Assembly: GCA_013388685.1 (NCBI GenBank)
Contig: JACAET010000052.1
Location: 62,001-126,000 of the forward strand
Direction: 5' to 3'
Length of the DNA: 64,000 nt
Source: Chloroflexota bacterium
GTDB taxonomy: Bacteria > Chloroflexota > Anaerolineae > Anaerolineales > Villigracilaceae
In this document: positions 52,866-61,167 of the stretch, one piece after another
Layout: every line of letters begins with the position of its first letter
Numbering within the stretch: the first letter of the stretch is position 1
Notes under the pieces: generated by a model
Told to the model about the DNA's origin: nothing
Database searches by the model: none
What the model saw: only the letters and a program-made list of their open reading frames with translations
Position numbers and translations under genes: made by a program

Positions 52866-53155
52866 TTACCATGTACAGCACTGCCAAAAGTAGCCTGAGT
52901 TCCAATACCCTGGGTGTTTACAACTTATGCGCCAGAGTTGTGCGGCTTATTATGAACGGTGTTGTTCAAGGTACACATTCGAGACCCGTCTGTGGAGATC
53001 GTACTGGCGGCGGAGTGGTTGTTGATAATTTAAATAAAACGGTCGCGAGCGGCGTGCGCGGTAAAACTTGGAAAGTAGACACATATCACAATTTCGTAAA
53101 ATCGGACAATACTTGGAATTGGAATACTCCCAACAGTGTAACTGCATATCCGTAA
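52856..53155 (+). pseudogene. Overlapping -1-frame ORF, possible frameshifted C-terminal part
   Basis: 99 residues (MELITMYSTAKSSLSSNTLG onwards) with two Cys, a Gly-rich turn (CGDRTGGGVVVDNLNKTV) and Trp/Tyr-rich end. Its composition is that of a real secreted beta domain, but it has no ribosome site and begins inside the preceding gene. Joining the two frames by a -1 shift would give a single secreted protein of about 185 residues. It could be a pseudogene, a sequencing slip or a recoded gene. Confidence 0.5.
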
Positions 53156-53181
53156 AGTGGATTCTCTCACGCCTACCCAAC

Positions 53182-54309
53182 ATGTCAAAATTTGAAATGA
53201 ATATAAAAGCGTCCTATGTAATTTTAGTACTGTATATAATAGTATCAGGCTGCTCCTCCCAAGCGGAACCATTAACTCAAGATTTGATCAATTGGGAAAA
53301 TTTACAGATCGCGCCAAGATCAATTAATGAATTATGCCCAGAGATTTTCCCTCAACAGTTAGACCTTACCGGAGAAGCAGTTAAACGAGACTTTTCTTAC
53401 GGTTTGGCACAGGCTCTCTATCCAAGAGATATATCCAATACCTACAAAATAAGCGCCGGTACCTATTGGGTGGACTCCAATAAGCAACTGACAGTCAATT
53501 GGCTCTTTTGGTATCCGAAAGGAAATCAGGGACCTATTGATCTGCGGTTAATTATCTTATTGGACGAACAGCAATTAACTAAGGCCTTGCCCCAACAGGA
53601 TAAGTATCAAGATTTACATCTTGAGAAAGGGGATGAGATCATCACTATTCCAATAACCCTTCCAGGTCTCTCCCCCGGAGTTCATACTGTCATAGCCATT
53701 GCAATCCCATCTCCCCAAAACGCCCCTGATGAATATGGCTCAGTGGAAATAATATCCAGTCGCATGACTTTGATCGCTGAACCAACGAAAGACCCTTTTA
53801 GAGCAATAGATTTTTTTTCACTGCCTGCGGAAGGCTCCATCAAAAATGATGATCCTTTGATGGCAATTGAACTGACTTTTACCAGCAAGGAAGACAGAAA
53901 GAGCGGAATTCACATATGGAATTGGCCCGACCCGTGGTTCGCGGTGCGCACGGGTGTGCCTGTTCGGTTTTATGCACTGGCAGGGTATGAAGATGTGAAA
54001 AATTTAGATGCGCCTTCCCTGAAACCTTTGGAAAAATCTTTTTTCGCTATGCTCCTTTTTGTGGATTACCAACAAGTTGAGATCACCCCCAATCAAAAAG
54101 TATTATATATTGTCGCGGACAAGGACAATGCTTATACGCGCGTCCCGATCGAATTCACAAATCTAACGGAGGGCAGGCATTATATTCTTGCGCTCCGTAT
54201 CGACACTCCTGGAGTCCCGATGTGCATTTTGAGGGGCGATCCAACAGGACGCATATTACCAAACAGTATCTATGGCAAATTGGTAGGGATTGAGGTCCTC
54301 CCGCCATAG
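53182..54309 (+). CDS. Secreted lipoprotein of unknown function
   Basis: A 375-residue protein. The start at 53182 gives a short basic N-terminus, a hydrophobic stretch (ASYVILVLYIIVSGC) and the lipobox VSGC. The mature part has two similar halves that contain FWYPKGNQGPIDLRLIILLD and FAMLLFVDYQQVEITPNQK, suggesting duplicated beta domains. No family recognised. Base composition is clearly more AT-rich than the flanking genes. It follows the peptide ORFs with a 26-base gap. Confidence 0.7.
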   Translation: MSKFEMNIKASYVILVLYIIVSGCSSQAEPLTQDLINWENLQIAPRSINELCPEIFPQQLDLTGEAVKRDFSYGLAQALYPRDISNTYKISAGTYWVDSNKQLTVNWLFWYPKGNQGPIDLRLIILLDEQQLTKALPQQDKYQDLHLEKGDEIITIPITLPGLSPGVHTVIAIAIPSPQNAPDEYGSVEIISSRMTLIAEPTKDPFRAIDFFSLPAEGSIKNDDPLMAIELTFTSKEDRKSGIHIWNWPDPWFAVRTGVPVRFYALAGYEDVKNLDAPSLKPLEKSFFAMLLFVDYQQVEITPNQKVLYIVADKDNAYTRVPIEFTNLTEGRHYILALRIDTPGVPMCILRGDPTGRILPNSIYGKLVGIEVLPP

Positions 54310-54334
54310 TAGAGTAAGTTGCAATATACGTAAA

Positions 54335-54430
54335 TTCGGGATAGACCGTTGAAAACCTCCCAAAGGTTCTACAAAACGCGGTTTTGCGGCAAATTCGAAC
54401 CTTCGGGAGGTTTGTTTCGCGTATCCCGAA
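54335..54430. repeat. 96-bp nested inverted-repeat element
   Basis: The outer arms TTCGGGATA/TATCCCGAA (9 bp, perfect), inner arms AAACCTCCCAAAGGTTC and GAACCTTCGGGAGGTTT (16 of 17) and a central CAAAAC/GTTTTG hairpin are nested. It lies between the lipoprotein stop and the fumarase beta stop, so it could also serve as a bidirectional transcript end. Confidence 0.65.
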
Positions 54431-54436
54431 CGAACG

Positions 54437-55066
54437 TTAATACGGCTTTGCCAGCAATTCTTCCAGCACTTTCCTTGATTTCTCATCCAGCGTAGAGTGT
54501 TGGCTCACACCATGAGAGTCCATGGTCACTACCACAGGGAATTTCTCGACCTCGATCACCCACATCGCTTCAGGGACGCCGAACTCCTCCAGCTTGTAAA
54601 CTCCCAACACCTTTTTTACGGTCTGCGCCAGAAACGCCGCCGCACCGCCAACAGCATGGAAATACACTCCAGGCGTATCCACACAGCCTTGCAGGGTCTT
54701 GGCGCCCATCCCTCCCTTGCCAATCACCCCCTTGATGTTGAAATGCCGCATCACATCTGCCTGATACGGCTCCTCGCGCGTGGAGGTAGTCGGTCCGGCG
54801 GCAACAAATTTGTATTCTTTTGTATCTAACCCCGAAACGACGGGACCGCAATGATACAGCACACCCTGATTGAGATATTTTCTGATTTCTTCATAGACTT
54901 GCAGGTCATCGCCTTGCGGCGGGCGGGTCTTCTTGATGAACGTCTCGACCATCCATTTATGGGCGGCATCGCGCCCCGTGAGCATGACCCCGCTCAACTC
55001 AACCGGGTCGCCGGCGTGCAGGCTGCGAATCACTTCATCGCTGATGGGAATGGTAATTTCACGCAT
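54437..55066 (-). CDS. fumB-like: Fumarate hydratase class I, beta subunit
   Basis: A 209-residue protein equivalent to the C-terminal domain of FumA. GDPVELSGVMLTGRDAAHKW, FVAAGPTTSTREEPYQADV and GVIGKGGMGAKTLQG are the active-site segments. With the alpha subunit it forms the iron-sulfur enzyme that interconverts fumarate and malate in the TCA cycle. The gene order alpha-beta is usual, but here 108 bases with an inverted repeat lie between them. Confidence 0.9.
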   Translation of the reverse strand: MREITIPISDEVIRSLHAGDPVELSGVMLTGRDAAHKWMVETFIKKTRPPQGDDLQVYEEIRKYLNQGVLYHCGPVVSGLDTKEYKFVAAGPTTSTREEPYQADVMRHFNIKGVIGKGGMGAKTLQGCVDTPGVYFHAVGGAAAFLAQTVKKVLGVYKLEEFGVPEAMWVIEVEKFPVVVTMDSHGVSQHSTLDEKSRKVLEELLAKPY

Positions 55067-55083
55067 GTTTTTTCCTTTTCACA

Positions 55084-55170
55084 TGTCATTGCGAGGGCGA
55101 CAGCCCGAAGCAATCCCCTTGCATATGTGGAGATTGCTTCGTGGCGCTGAAAGCGCCACTCGCAACGACA
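55084..55170. repeat. Dispersed-type inverted repeat between fumarase subunits
   Basis: Outer arms TGTCATTGCGAG and CTCGCAACGACA (11 of 12 paired), inner GAAGCAATC/GATTGCTTC (perfect) and a GTGGCGCT-GAA-AGCGCCAC hairpin. The TCATTGCGAG...GAAGCAATC pattern is a common intergenic repeat in many bacterial genomes. Confidence 0.75.
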
Positions 55171-55174
55171 GATG

Positions 55175-56053
55175 TTAATCGTATTCCACTTCCTCGCCCT
55201 TCACCGTCATTCTGCGGCGGCGGTACGCCCAGCACATGTAGGAAACCGAGACAAAATACGAAGCGGGCAGGCGGTGCATACCGGTGATTTTCGTATCCAG
55301 CACGGTGGTCTGCCCGCCAAACCCCATCGGCCCGATACCCAGTTGGTTGGCTTCCTCCGTCAGGCGCTCTTCCAGTTCGGCAATTTTAGGGTCGGGGTTG
55401 CGAGTCCCTATCTTGCTGAACAACACTTCCTTCGATTTGATATAGGATGACCCCCGGTCCCCGCCAATGGACACGCCCAAAATGCCCGGCGCGCAGCCCT
55501 TCCCCTGTGCCTTTTGCACCGCATCCAGCACCACCTTGCGCACTCCTGCCAGGTCGCGCCCGGCGCCCAATTTGTTATCCGGCAGGGAATATTGCGCGCC
55601 GACATTCTCACACCCGCCCCCTTTCAGCATCAACTCGATGACCAGCGGTTGGTCGGCATCTACTTCCTCGAAATGGATGTACGGAAAGTCGTCCCCGCCG
55701 AGGTTGTTACCAGAGTTTTTGTCGTAGATGGCATCCACGGCGTTCGGTCGCATATAGGACCGTTGGGTCGCCTCCGTCATCGCAGCGCGAATCTGCTCTT
55801 TGAGTTTTCGCGTGCTCATCCCTTCGGGATAGTGGACGTAGAAAATCGGCGTACCGGTATCCTGACAGATGGGCGTCGAATTGGCACGCGCCAGTTCGAT
55901 GTTTTTCATGATGGTTTCCAGCGCCTTGCGCGCCGCCGAGCCCGGTTCTTCCTTCTCGATGGATGCACGCAAACGGTCTTCCACATCCTTCGGCAGGCTG
56001 GACGACGTGCGACGGATCAACTCGAGAATTTCATTGGTGTAGTCTTTTTGCAT
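55175..56053 (-). CDS. fumA-like: Fumarate hydratase class I, alpha subunit
   Basis: A 292-residue protein equivalent to the N-terminal domain of FumA/TtdA. The cluster cysteines are in STPICQDTGTP, LKGGGCENVG and KGCAPGILGVSIGGDRG. The ribosome site GGAGG is six bases before the ATG. The 4Fe-4S cluster makes the enzyme oxygen-sensitive, which fits an anaerobe or microaerobe. Tartrate dehydratase is the alternative, but the beta subunit fits fumarase. Confidence 0.9.
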   Translation of the reverse strand: MQKDYTNEILELIRRTSSSLPKDVEDRLRASIEKEEPGSAARKALETIMKNIELARANSTPICQDTGTPIFYVHYPEGMSTRKLKEQIRAAMTEATQRSYMRPNAVDAIYDKNSGNNLGGDDFPYIHFEEVDADQPLVIELMLKGGGCENVGAQYSLPDNKLGAGRDLAGVRKVVLDAVQKAQGKGCAPGILGVSIGGDRGSSYIKSKEVLFSKIGTRNPDPKIAELEERLTEEANQLGIGPMGFGGQTTVLDTKITGMHRLPASYFVSVSYMCWAYRRRRMTVKGEEVEYD

Positions 56054-56176
56054 GGCGCCTCCGATGGATGTATGATAATCCCAAATCGTAAGAATGCCAT
56101 TAATGAATATCTTGAGGCAAGCATCACAAAAGCCGCAGGAGAATTGAATTTGCCGGATCTCTAATTCGAACTCCGG

Positions 56177-57190
56177 TTAATAATGTTTGGTAACCCTCGC
56201 CCGCATCACATACCGGTTGACTCCGCCAAAGCGGTACTTGTACTCCTCATCGCCGCGCATGAAGTCGAACTCATAACGTCCGTTCTCGCAACACCACTGA
56301 ATGACGTGAGCCAGCAGCACCCAGCCGGGGGAAAGTTCCATGAAGTCGCGGCTGACGCCGGAGTTGTAGCCCCAGAGTTTGTTTTTGTAATCGAAGTTGA
56401 GCGAGGCGGCGGCTTTGACGCCGTCCACTTCGAGGAAGCCGAGCCAGAGATAACCGTATTCGTGCGCAGCGCGGATGGAACGCGACATCTGGTCGCGCAT
56501 CACATCGCGCAGGAACAGCGCTTTGTTGGGTTCCTGCACCATCAAATGGAAGAAGGATTCCAGTTCGGGTTCGATGTCGGCATTCTTGTCCACGACATAA
56601 AAGCGGACGCGTCCGCTTTCGGCGGCGCGGCGCATCTTGCGGCGGATTTCGTGGCGCTGTTTTTTGTCGATGCGGGAAAGGTAGTCCTCGAACGAGCCGT
56701 TCAGTGGAATGCGCGGCGTGGGACGATAAACCTCCTCTTGGTAGTTCCAGCCGCGTTTTTCCGCCTCCGCTTTGAGGGCGGGGAGGGTGGGAGAGGCGTC
56801 GGGGAGGTTGTACCAATCGAGGGCAGACCAGGCTTCGGGCAGGGTAGAGGCGAGAAAGTCCAGCAGGGCGGGAAGGAAACGCGGCAAATCCGCTTCACGG
56901 ACGATCAAGTCCAGATAATCGGAAATTTCGATGCTTCCCACGAGAAGCAGGGCTCGTTGCCCGTCGTATTCGTGGATGAAGAGAGGTGCGATTCCAATGA
57001 GTTCTCCGTCCTCGCAGGCGGAAACGAGAACCAAACGGGCATCCTGCCATTCGCCGCCGCCAAGGGTTTTCCACCATTCGAGGACATATTCGTAACGCGA
57101 AAAAGGGAAGTCGGCAATGCTTTGTTCGACCAGCGCGTTCCAGGCGGTTATGCCAATTTCAGAAAAATCCTTGTGTAATTTAAAGTTCAT
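56177..57190 (-). CDS. CelD/FemAB-like GNAT acyltransferase
   Basis: A 337-residue protein with two GNAT-like halves. IDKKQRHEIRRKMRRAAESG, WLGFLEVDGVKAAASLNFDY and the final YEFDFMRGDEEYKYRFGG are the hallmarks of the BcsL/CelD acetyltransferase family. Members attach acyl or aminoacyl groups in capsule, cellulose or cell-wall synthesis. No genes for such a pathway adjoin it here, so the substrate is open. Confidence 0.8.
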   Translation of the reverse strand: MNFKLHKDFSEIGITAWNALVEQSIADFPFSRYEYVLEWWKTLGGGEWQDARLVLVSACEDGELIGIAPLFIHEYDGQRALLLVGSIEISDYLDLIVREADLPRFLPALLDFLASTLPEAWSALDWYNLPDASPTLPALKAEAEKRGWNYQEEVYRPTPRIPLNGSFEDYLSRIDKKQRHEIRRKMRRAAESGRVRFYVVDKNADIEPELESFFHLMVQEPNKALFLRDVMRDQMSRSIRAAHEYGYLWLGFLEVDGVKAAASLNFDYKNKLWGYNSGVSRDFMELSPGWVLLAHVIQWCCENGRYEFDFMRGDEEYKYRFGGVNRYVMRARVTKHY

Positions 57191-57256
57191 AGAGACCGTT
57201 TACCGTGAAATTTTCCCGATTCATCCTTTCATCCTTCATCCCGGAAATTTTACCAG

Positions 57257-57262
57257 TATAAT
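57257..57262 (+). promoter_or_regulatory. -10 element of the large membrane protein gene
   Basis: TATAAT about 30 bases upstream of the GTG at 57292. TTCATC 16 bases upstream is a weak -35. Confidence 0.4.
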
Positions 57263-57291
57263 GATAGGTAACTTTTCGATTCTCTTACGCC

Positions 57292-59814
57292 GTGGCGACT
57301 TTCGATTTAAACATCCTGCCTCTGCACAGACAAAACGGACAGCCCTTTGCGGATCTGCCCGGACTGCTTGCCCTCGCCCCGCCGCGCAAAGCCGCGCGCG
57401 GGCGCGATAAGGACAGTCTGGTGGTGTATCTGTCGCTGGCGGGTAACGCACAGTTCTCCGCGGCGGAGATCGGGGAAATCGCAAACGACGCCGCACACAC
57501 ATTCCATCAAACGCCCGGTTCTCTCACCTTTGCAATGCGAAAGGCGGTTGAAAAGGTCAACACGGTGCTGCTCGAACGCAACCTTTCAGCCACAGGGCGC
57601 GGGCAGTATGCGCTCGGTTTGCTGATTCTGGCGGTTGTGCGCGAGAATGTTTGCACAGTTTCGTTGAGCGGTCCCGTCCACGTGGTCTGGTTGACCGAGG
57701 GAGCGCAGCAACATATCCACGACCCGGCGCTTTCGGGCAAGGGTTTGGGGGCGAGCCAGAGCGTGCAAACCTATCTGTCGCAGATCGAGTTCCATGCCAG
57801 CGACCTGATCGCGTTATGCGGAAAGTTCCCCAAGGACTGGGAAGCCGATCTGTTGAATGCACGTCCGCCCGCATCTCTAGAGGCGAGTTACCGCAAACTT
57901 ACCTTTACCAAGGAAGACCTGAACGCGGCGCTCATCCAGCCTCAGACGGGACGGGGCGTTATCACCGTCCTGCGACCTGAAGTCAACGCTTCCCCCTTCC
58001 GTCCTTTCCCCGTCCCGTCTGTTGACGAACCGGCACGCGCCGATGCTTGGCAGGGTGTGGCAGCGGGAACGCGTGCAGAACAGCCCCTCACGGACACGTT
58101 CGATTCGCCCCCGCCTTCAAGGGTAACCGCCGAAGACGCTTCGAGCCCGTCCAACCCTGCCATCACGGAGGAGGAACTGGATGCGCTTGCCGATCTTGGC
58201 GCACACATGATCCAGCCTTCTGCATACGCCATCCCGCCTCAACCGGAACAAATCCATTCCATCCCCGAAACGAAAGCGGCGGTACCGTCCGCGTCGACCG
58301 GACCACGCACATTTCCGCCGTCCATCCCAAGAGCCCGCCCCCCCGAACCGACCCCCGCAGCCGATTGGCAAACGGAAGAGGAGCCATTACACGGGACGAG
58401 AGAGGCGGAACTCACAAAAGACAAAAACGGATCCGTCCTGTGGAAATCCGGGAAGCCCACCGCGCACGCCGAAGCCGCACGGCAAATGGCAAAGATCATG
58501 GTCGGCGGCATCAAAACGGGACGACGCGTGAACGAACGCATCGGCGAATTCCTGCGGAATTTCATCCCAAAACTCCTGCCCGGCGCCGAACCCCATCAAC
58601 CGCTTACCATGCCCGTCTACCTCATGGTGAGCATTGCCGTCATCATTCCGACGCTGGTCGCCGTAGTCTCATGGATCGTCTACCAGAAATACGGACTCAA
58701 CGAAACGTACGTCGAATTGTACAACCAGGCGCTGGTTGCCAGCGCACAGGCAAACAGCGAGACCGAACCGACCCGTCAGCGCGACGCCTACCTCAGGGTT
58801 TTACAACTGGTGGATAACGCGGAACAATACCGCGAAACGAACGAAACCAAATTGTTGCGCAACGAAACCCAGGCAAAACTCGACAACCTGATGGGCGTCC
58901 TGCGCCTTGAATTCATTCCCGCCTTCACGAACGGACTGGGCGGCTCCACTCAAATCAGCCGCATGGCGGCAAGCGAAAGCGATCTGTACATGCTCGACGC
59001 CGAACGCGGCAACATTCTGCACGCCTTCTTTACCGGGCGCAGCCTCGAATACGACGCGGCGTTCAACTGCCAGCCCGGCGTCCACGGCGGCTACGAGATC
59101 AAAACGATCGTGGATATCCTTGCCTTGCCCAAGGTCAATGTGGTTGGCGCTTCGGTGCTGGGCATTGACCCCAGCGGCAAATTGATCTACTGCTCGCCGG
59201 GGCAAGTCCCTCAGGTCTTTCCATTGCCCGCCCTCCCTAACACCAACTGGGGACGCATCACCGCGTTTGCGCTGGATAACGATACGCTTTATATTTTGGA
59301 CGCCGAGTCGCGCGCAGTGTGGGTCTATCGCGGCAAAGACGGCGCATTTCTGGACCCGCCCTACTTCTTCTTTGGCAATCAGATCCCCAACATCACGAAC
59401 GCCATTGACCTTGCCGTAAGCGGCGACGACCTCTACCTGCTCCACGCCGACGGGCACCTCTCCACCTGCACCTACAGCCGCCTTAACGATGTCCCCACGC
59501 GTTGTACAGACCCCGCCCCGCGCATAGACAACTTCCCCGCCCACCGCGATATGGACATCTTCGCGCAGGCGCATTTCACGCAAATGTCGCTGACCAATCC
59601 CCCGAACCCCGTGATCCTGCTGTTGGATTCCGACAACCGCGTTGTTTTCCGCCTCACGCCGCGTTCGCTCGAATTACAGCATCAAATCAGCGCCCATGCC
59701 GGCAAAGCCAGTCCCTTTCAGCAGGGACCTGCCAGCGCCATGGCAATCAGTCCGAATTACGTCCTCTACCTTGCCATCGGCGACCAGGTCTACTTCGCCG
59801 TCAACATTCCCTAG
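57292..59814 (+). CDS. Large membrane protein: PP2C-like N-domain, TM span, propeller-like C-domain
   Basis: An 840-residue protein starting with GTG. Residues 1-225 (NAQFSAAEIGEIANDAAHTF; ALGLLILAVVRENVCTVSLS; ASDLIALCGKFPKDWEADLL) resemble a degenerate PP2C/SpoIIE phosphatase fold, but the metal-binding Asp residues are not clear. A disordered Pro-rich part leads to a membrane span near 440-462 (MVSIAVIIPTLVAVVSWIVY). The exterior part has repeated strands (SESDLYMLDAERGNILHAFF; NDTLYILDAESRAVWVYRG; GDDLYLLHADGHLSTCTYS) that look like a beta-propeller. The overall type is an inside-outside sensor; function unknown. Confidence 0.65.
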   Translation: MATFDLNILPLHRQNGQPFADLPGLLALAPPRKAARGRDKDSLVVYLSLAGNAQFSAAEIGEIANDAAHTFHQTPGSLTFAMRKAVEKVNTVLLERNLSATGRGQYALGLLILAVVRENVCTVSLSGPVHVVWLTEGAQQHIHDPALSGKGLGASQSVQTYLSQIEFHASDLIALCGKFPKDWEADLLNARPPASLEASYRKLTFTKEDLNAALIQPQTGRGVITVLRPEVNASPFRPFPVPSVDEPARADAWQGVAAGTRAEQPLTDTFDSPPPSRVTAEDASSPSNPAITEEELDALADLGAHMIQPSAYAIPPQPEQIHSIPETKAAVPSASTGPRTFPPSIPRARPPEPTPAADWQTEEEPLHGTREAELTKDKNGSVLWKSGKPTAHAEAARQMAKIMVGGIKTGRRVNERIGEFLRNFIPKLLPGAEPHQPLTMPVYLMVSIAVIIPTLVAVVSWIVYQKYGLNETYVELYNQALVASAQANSETEPTRQRDAYLRVLQLVDNAEQYRETNETKLLRNETQAKLDNLMGVLRLEFIPAFTNGLGGSTQISRMAASESDLYMLDAERGNILHAFFTGRSLEYDAAFNCQPGVHGGYEIKTIVDILALPKVNVVGASVLGIDPSGKLIYCSPGQVPQVFPLPALPNTNWGRITAFALDNDTLYILDAESRAVWVYRGKDGAFLDPPYFFFGNQIPNITNAIDLAVSGDDLYLLHADGHLSTCTYSRLNDVPTRCTDPAPRIDNFPAHRDMDIFAQAHFTQMSLTNPPNPVILLLDSDNRVVFRLTPRSLELQHQISAHAGKASPFQQGPASAMAISPNYVLYLAIGDQVYFAVNIP

Positions 59815-59859
59815 ACTTCAGACGACAGACGGCAGTTTTAGAATTTGACGGTAGATCCT

Positions 59860-60864
59860 ATGAACCTCCTCGCCTGCCTCAAACGCCTCTTCAAACGGAC
59901 TCCCCCGCCTCCCCCCCCGCCGGCGGCTGAACTTGACGACCCGACCCTCCCTCCGCTGACCACCAGCCTCAAAACCCTCGTCATTGTCTACAACCCCGTC
60001 ATAGAACCCGCCACAGGCAAAACACTGATCGAATTCATGAACTGGAACAGGATCGAAGACCTCGCCCAGGGATTCATGTCCGACATTCTGCTTGCCAGTG
60101 GAGAACTCGCCCGCTACCGTATCATCGAGCGGCTCGACGTGGACGACTTCCCCTCCCTAGTGGACGGCTTCAAATACGATGCGCAAACCTATCTCGATGT
60201 CGTACGCGGCGTCTCGCGCCCCCACATACCGCAGGAGACGGATTATCACGCCATCATCGAACAATTCCGCATTCTGGAGCGCGTGGCAAACGGCGAAATA
60301 GACGAGGTCTGGATCTTCAACTTCCCTCACGCCGGCTTCTACGAATCCATCATGGGCGGACCCGGCGCCTTTTGGTGCAACGCCCCTCCTCTCCGGCACA
60401 CCGAAGCCGCCATGCGGCGATTCGTCATCATGGGCTTCTCTCCCGAACGCGGCGTTGGCGAAATGCTCGAAAACATGGGACACCGCGCCGAATCCATCCT
60501 GGACAAGGTCTTCGAAAGGGTGCCGGAGGAACAAAATCTGTGGAAACGCTTCATCCGCTACGACCTCACCCACCCCGGCAAAGCCGCCTGCGGAAATGTC
60601 CACTTCGCGCCCAACAGCCTCCGCGACTACGACTGGAACAACCCCCGCTCCGTCCTCAGCGAATGCGACGACTGGCTGTACAACTTTCCCGAATTCAAAG
60701 GCAGCATCCGCGAAGTCACTGCCGCCGAATGGGGCAGTGGAGACATACGCAAACACCACGTCTGGTGGATGCAACACTTCCCCAAGACGATGGGACGAAA
60801 AAACGGCATCCATCACAACTGGTGGATGTACATCATGAATCCCAATCACATCAAAACCGCCTGA
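59860..60864 (+). CDS. Conserved protein of unknown function
   Basis: A 334-residue protein. I take the ATG at 59860; a TTG 15 bases earlier is possible. After a basic start and a proline run (RTPPPPPPP) the protein is globular with many Trp, His and Asp residues (VWIFNFPHAGFYESIMGGPG; HHVWWMQHFPKTMG; HHNWWMYIMNPNHI). The His/Asp-rich motifs would suit a metal site, but no family is recognised. It may be co-transcribed with the preceding gene, 45 bases away. Confidence 0.65.
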   Translation: MNLLACLKRLFKRTPPPPPPPAAELDDPTLPPLTTSLKTLVIVYNPVIEPATGKTLIEFMNWNRIEDLAQGFMSDILLASGELARYRIIERLDVDDFPSLVDGFKYDAQTYLDVVRGVSRPHIPQETDYHAIIEQFRILERVANGEIDEVWIFNFPHAGFYESIMGGPGAFWCNAPPLRHTEAAMRRFVIMGFSPERGVGEMLENMGHRAESILDKVFERVPEEQNLWKRFIRYDLTHPGKAACGNVHFAPNSLRDYDWNNPRSVLSECDDWLYNFPEFKGSIREVTAAEWGSGDIRKHHVWWMQHFPKTMGRKNGIHHNWWMYIMNPNHIKTA

Positions 60865-60939
60865 AACTCACCGGCAACATGTCAAAAGCTTTGTATAAGT
60901 AATGCGACCTTAATATCGCGTTACCTTATTTAAAAGTCA

Positions 60940-61045
60940 TCTCAAAAATGTCACCCTGAGCGCAGCGAAGGGTCTCTATGACCAAAAACAAGAGACTCTT
61001 CGGCCGCAACAACCGCTCCCTCAGAGTGACAGGGTAGTTTTGAGA
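60940..61045. repeat. 106-bp inverted-repeat element
   Basis: The ends TCTCAAAA and TTTTGAGA are perfect; inside them TGTCACCCTGAG pairs imperfectly with CTCAGAGTGACA, and AGGGTCTCT with AGAGACTCTT. The TCACCCTGAGCGCAGCGAAG text resembles widespread intergenic repeats. Confidence 0.7.
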
Positions 61046-61129
61046 CAAGTTCTACACAAAATTCGCAATACAACCCACTCACCCTGCAAAGGCTCTCACC
61101 ATAAAAGTAAAACTGCCCATCATCTGCAA

Positions 61130-61158
61130 TTGTTTATTGTCAAACAAATCAATACAAT
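61130..61158 (+). promoter_or_regulatory. Promoter of the diguanylate cyclase gene
   Basis: TTGTTT, a 17-base spacer and TACAAT. The start site would fall only a few bases before the ATG at 61168, so the leader is very short. Confidence 0.6.
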
Positions 61159-61167
61159 AACCACGAA

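Larger units (their letters stand above)
60865..61167. other. Gene-free interval before the diguanylate cyclase
   Basis: About 300 bases without a credible gene. It holds an inverted repeat (60940-61045) and the cyclase promoter (61130-61158). The first 75 bases show nothing recognisable. Confidence 0.7.

Noticed and set aside
56072..56164. 30-codon plus-strand ORF between fumarase alpha and the acyltransferase
   Set aside because: It has no ribosome site or recognisable match, and it overlaps the likely promoter region of the fumarase genes.
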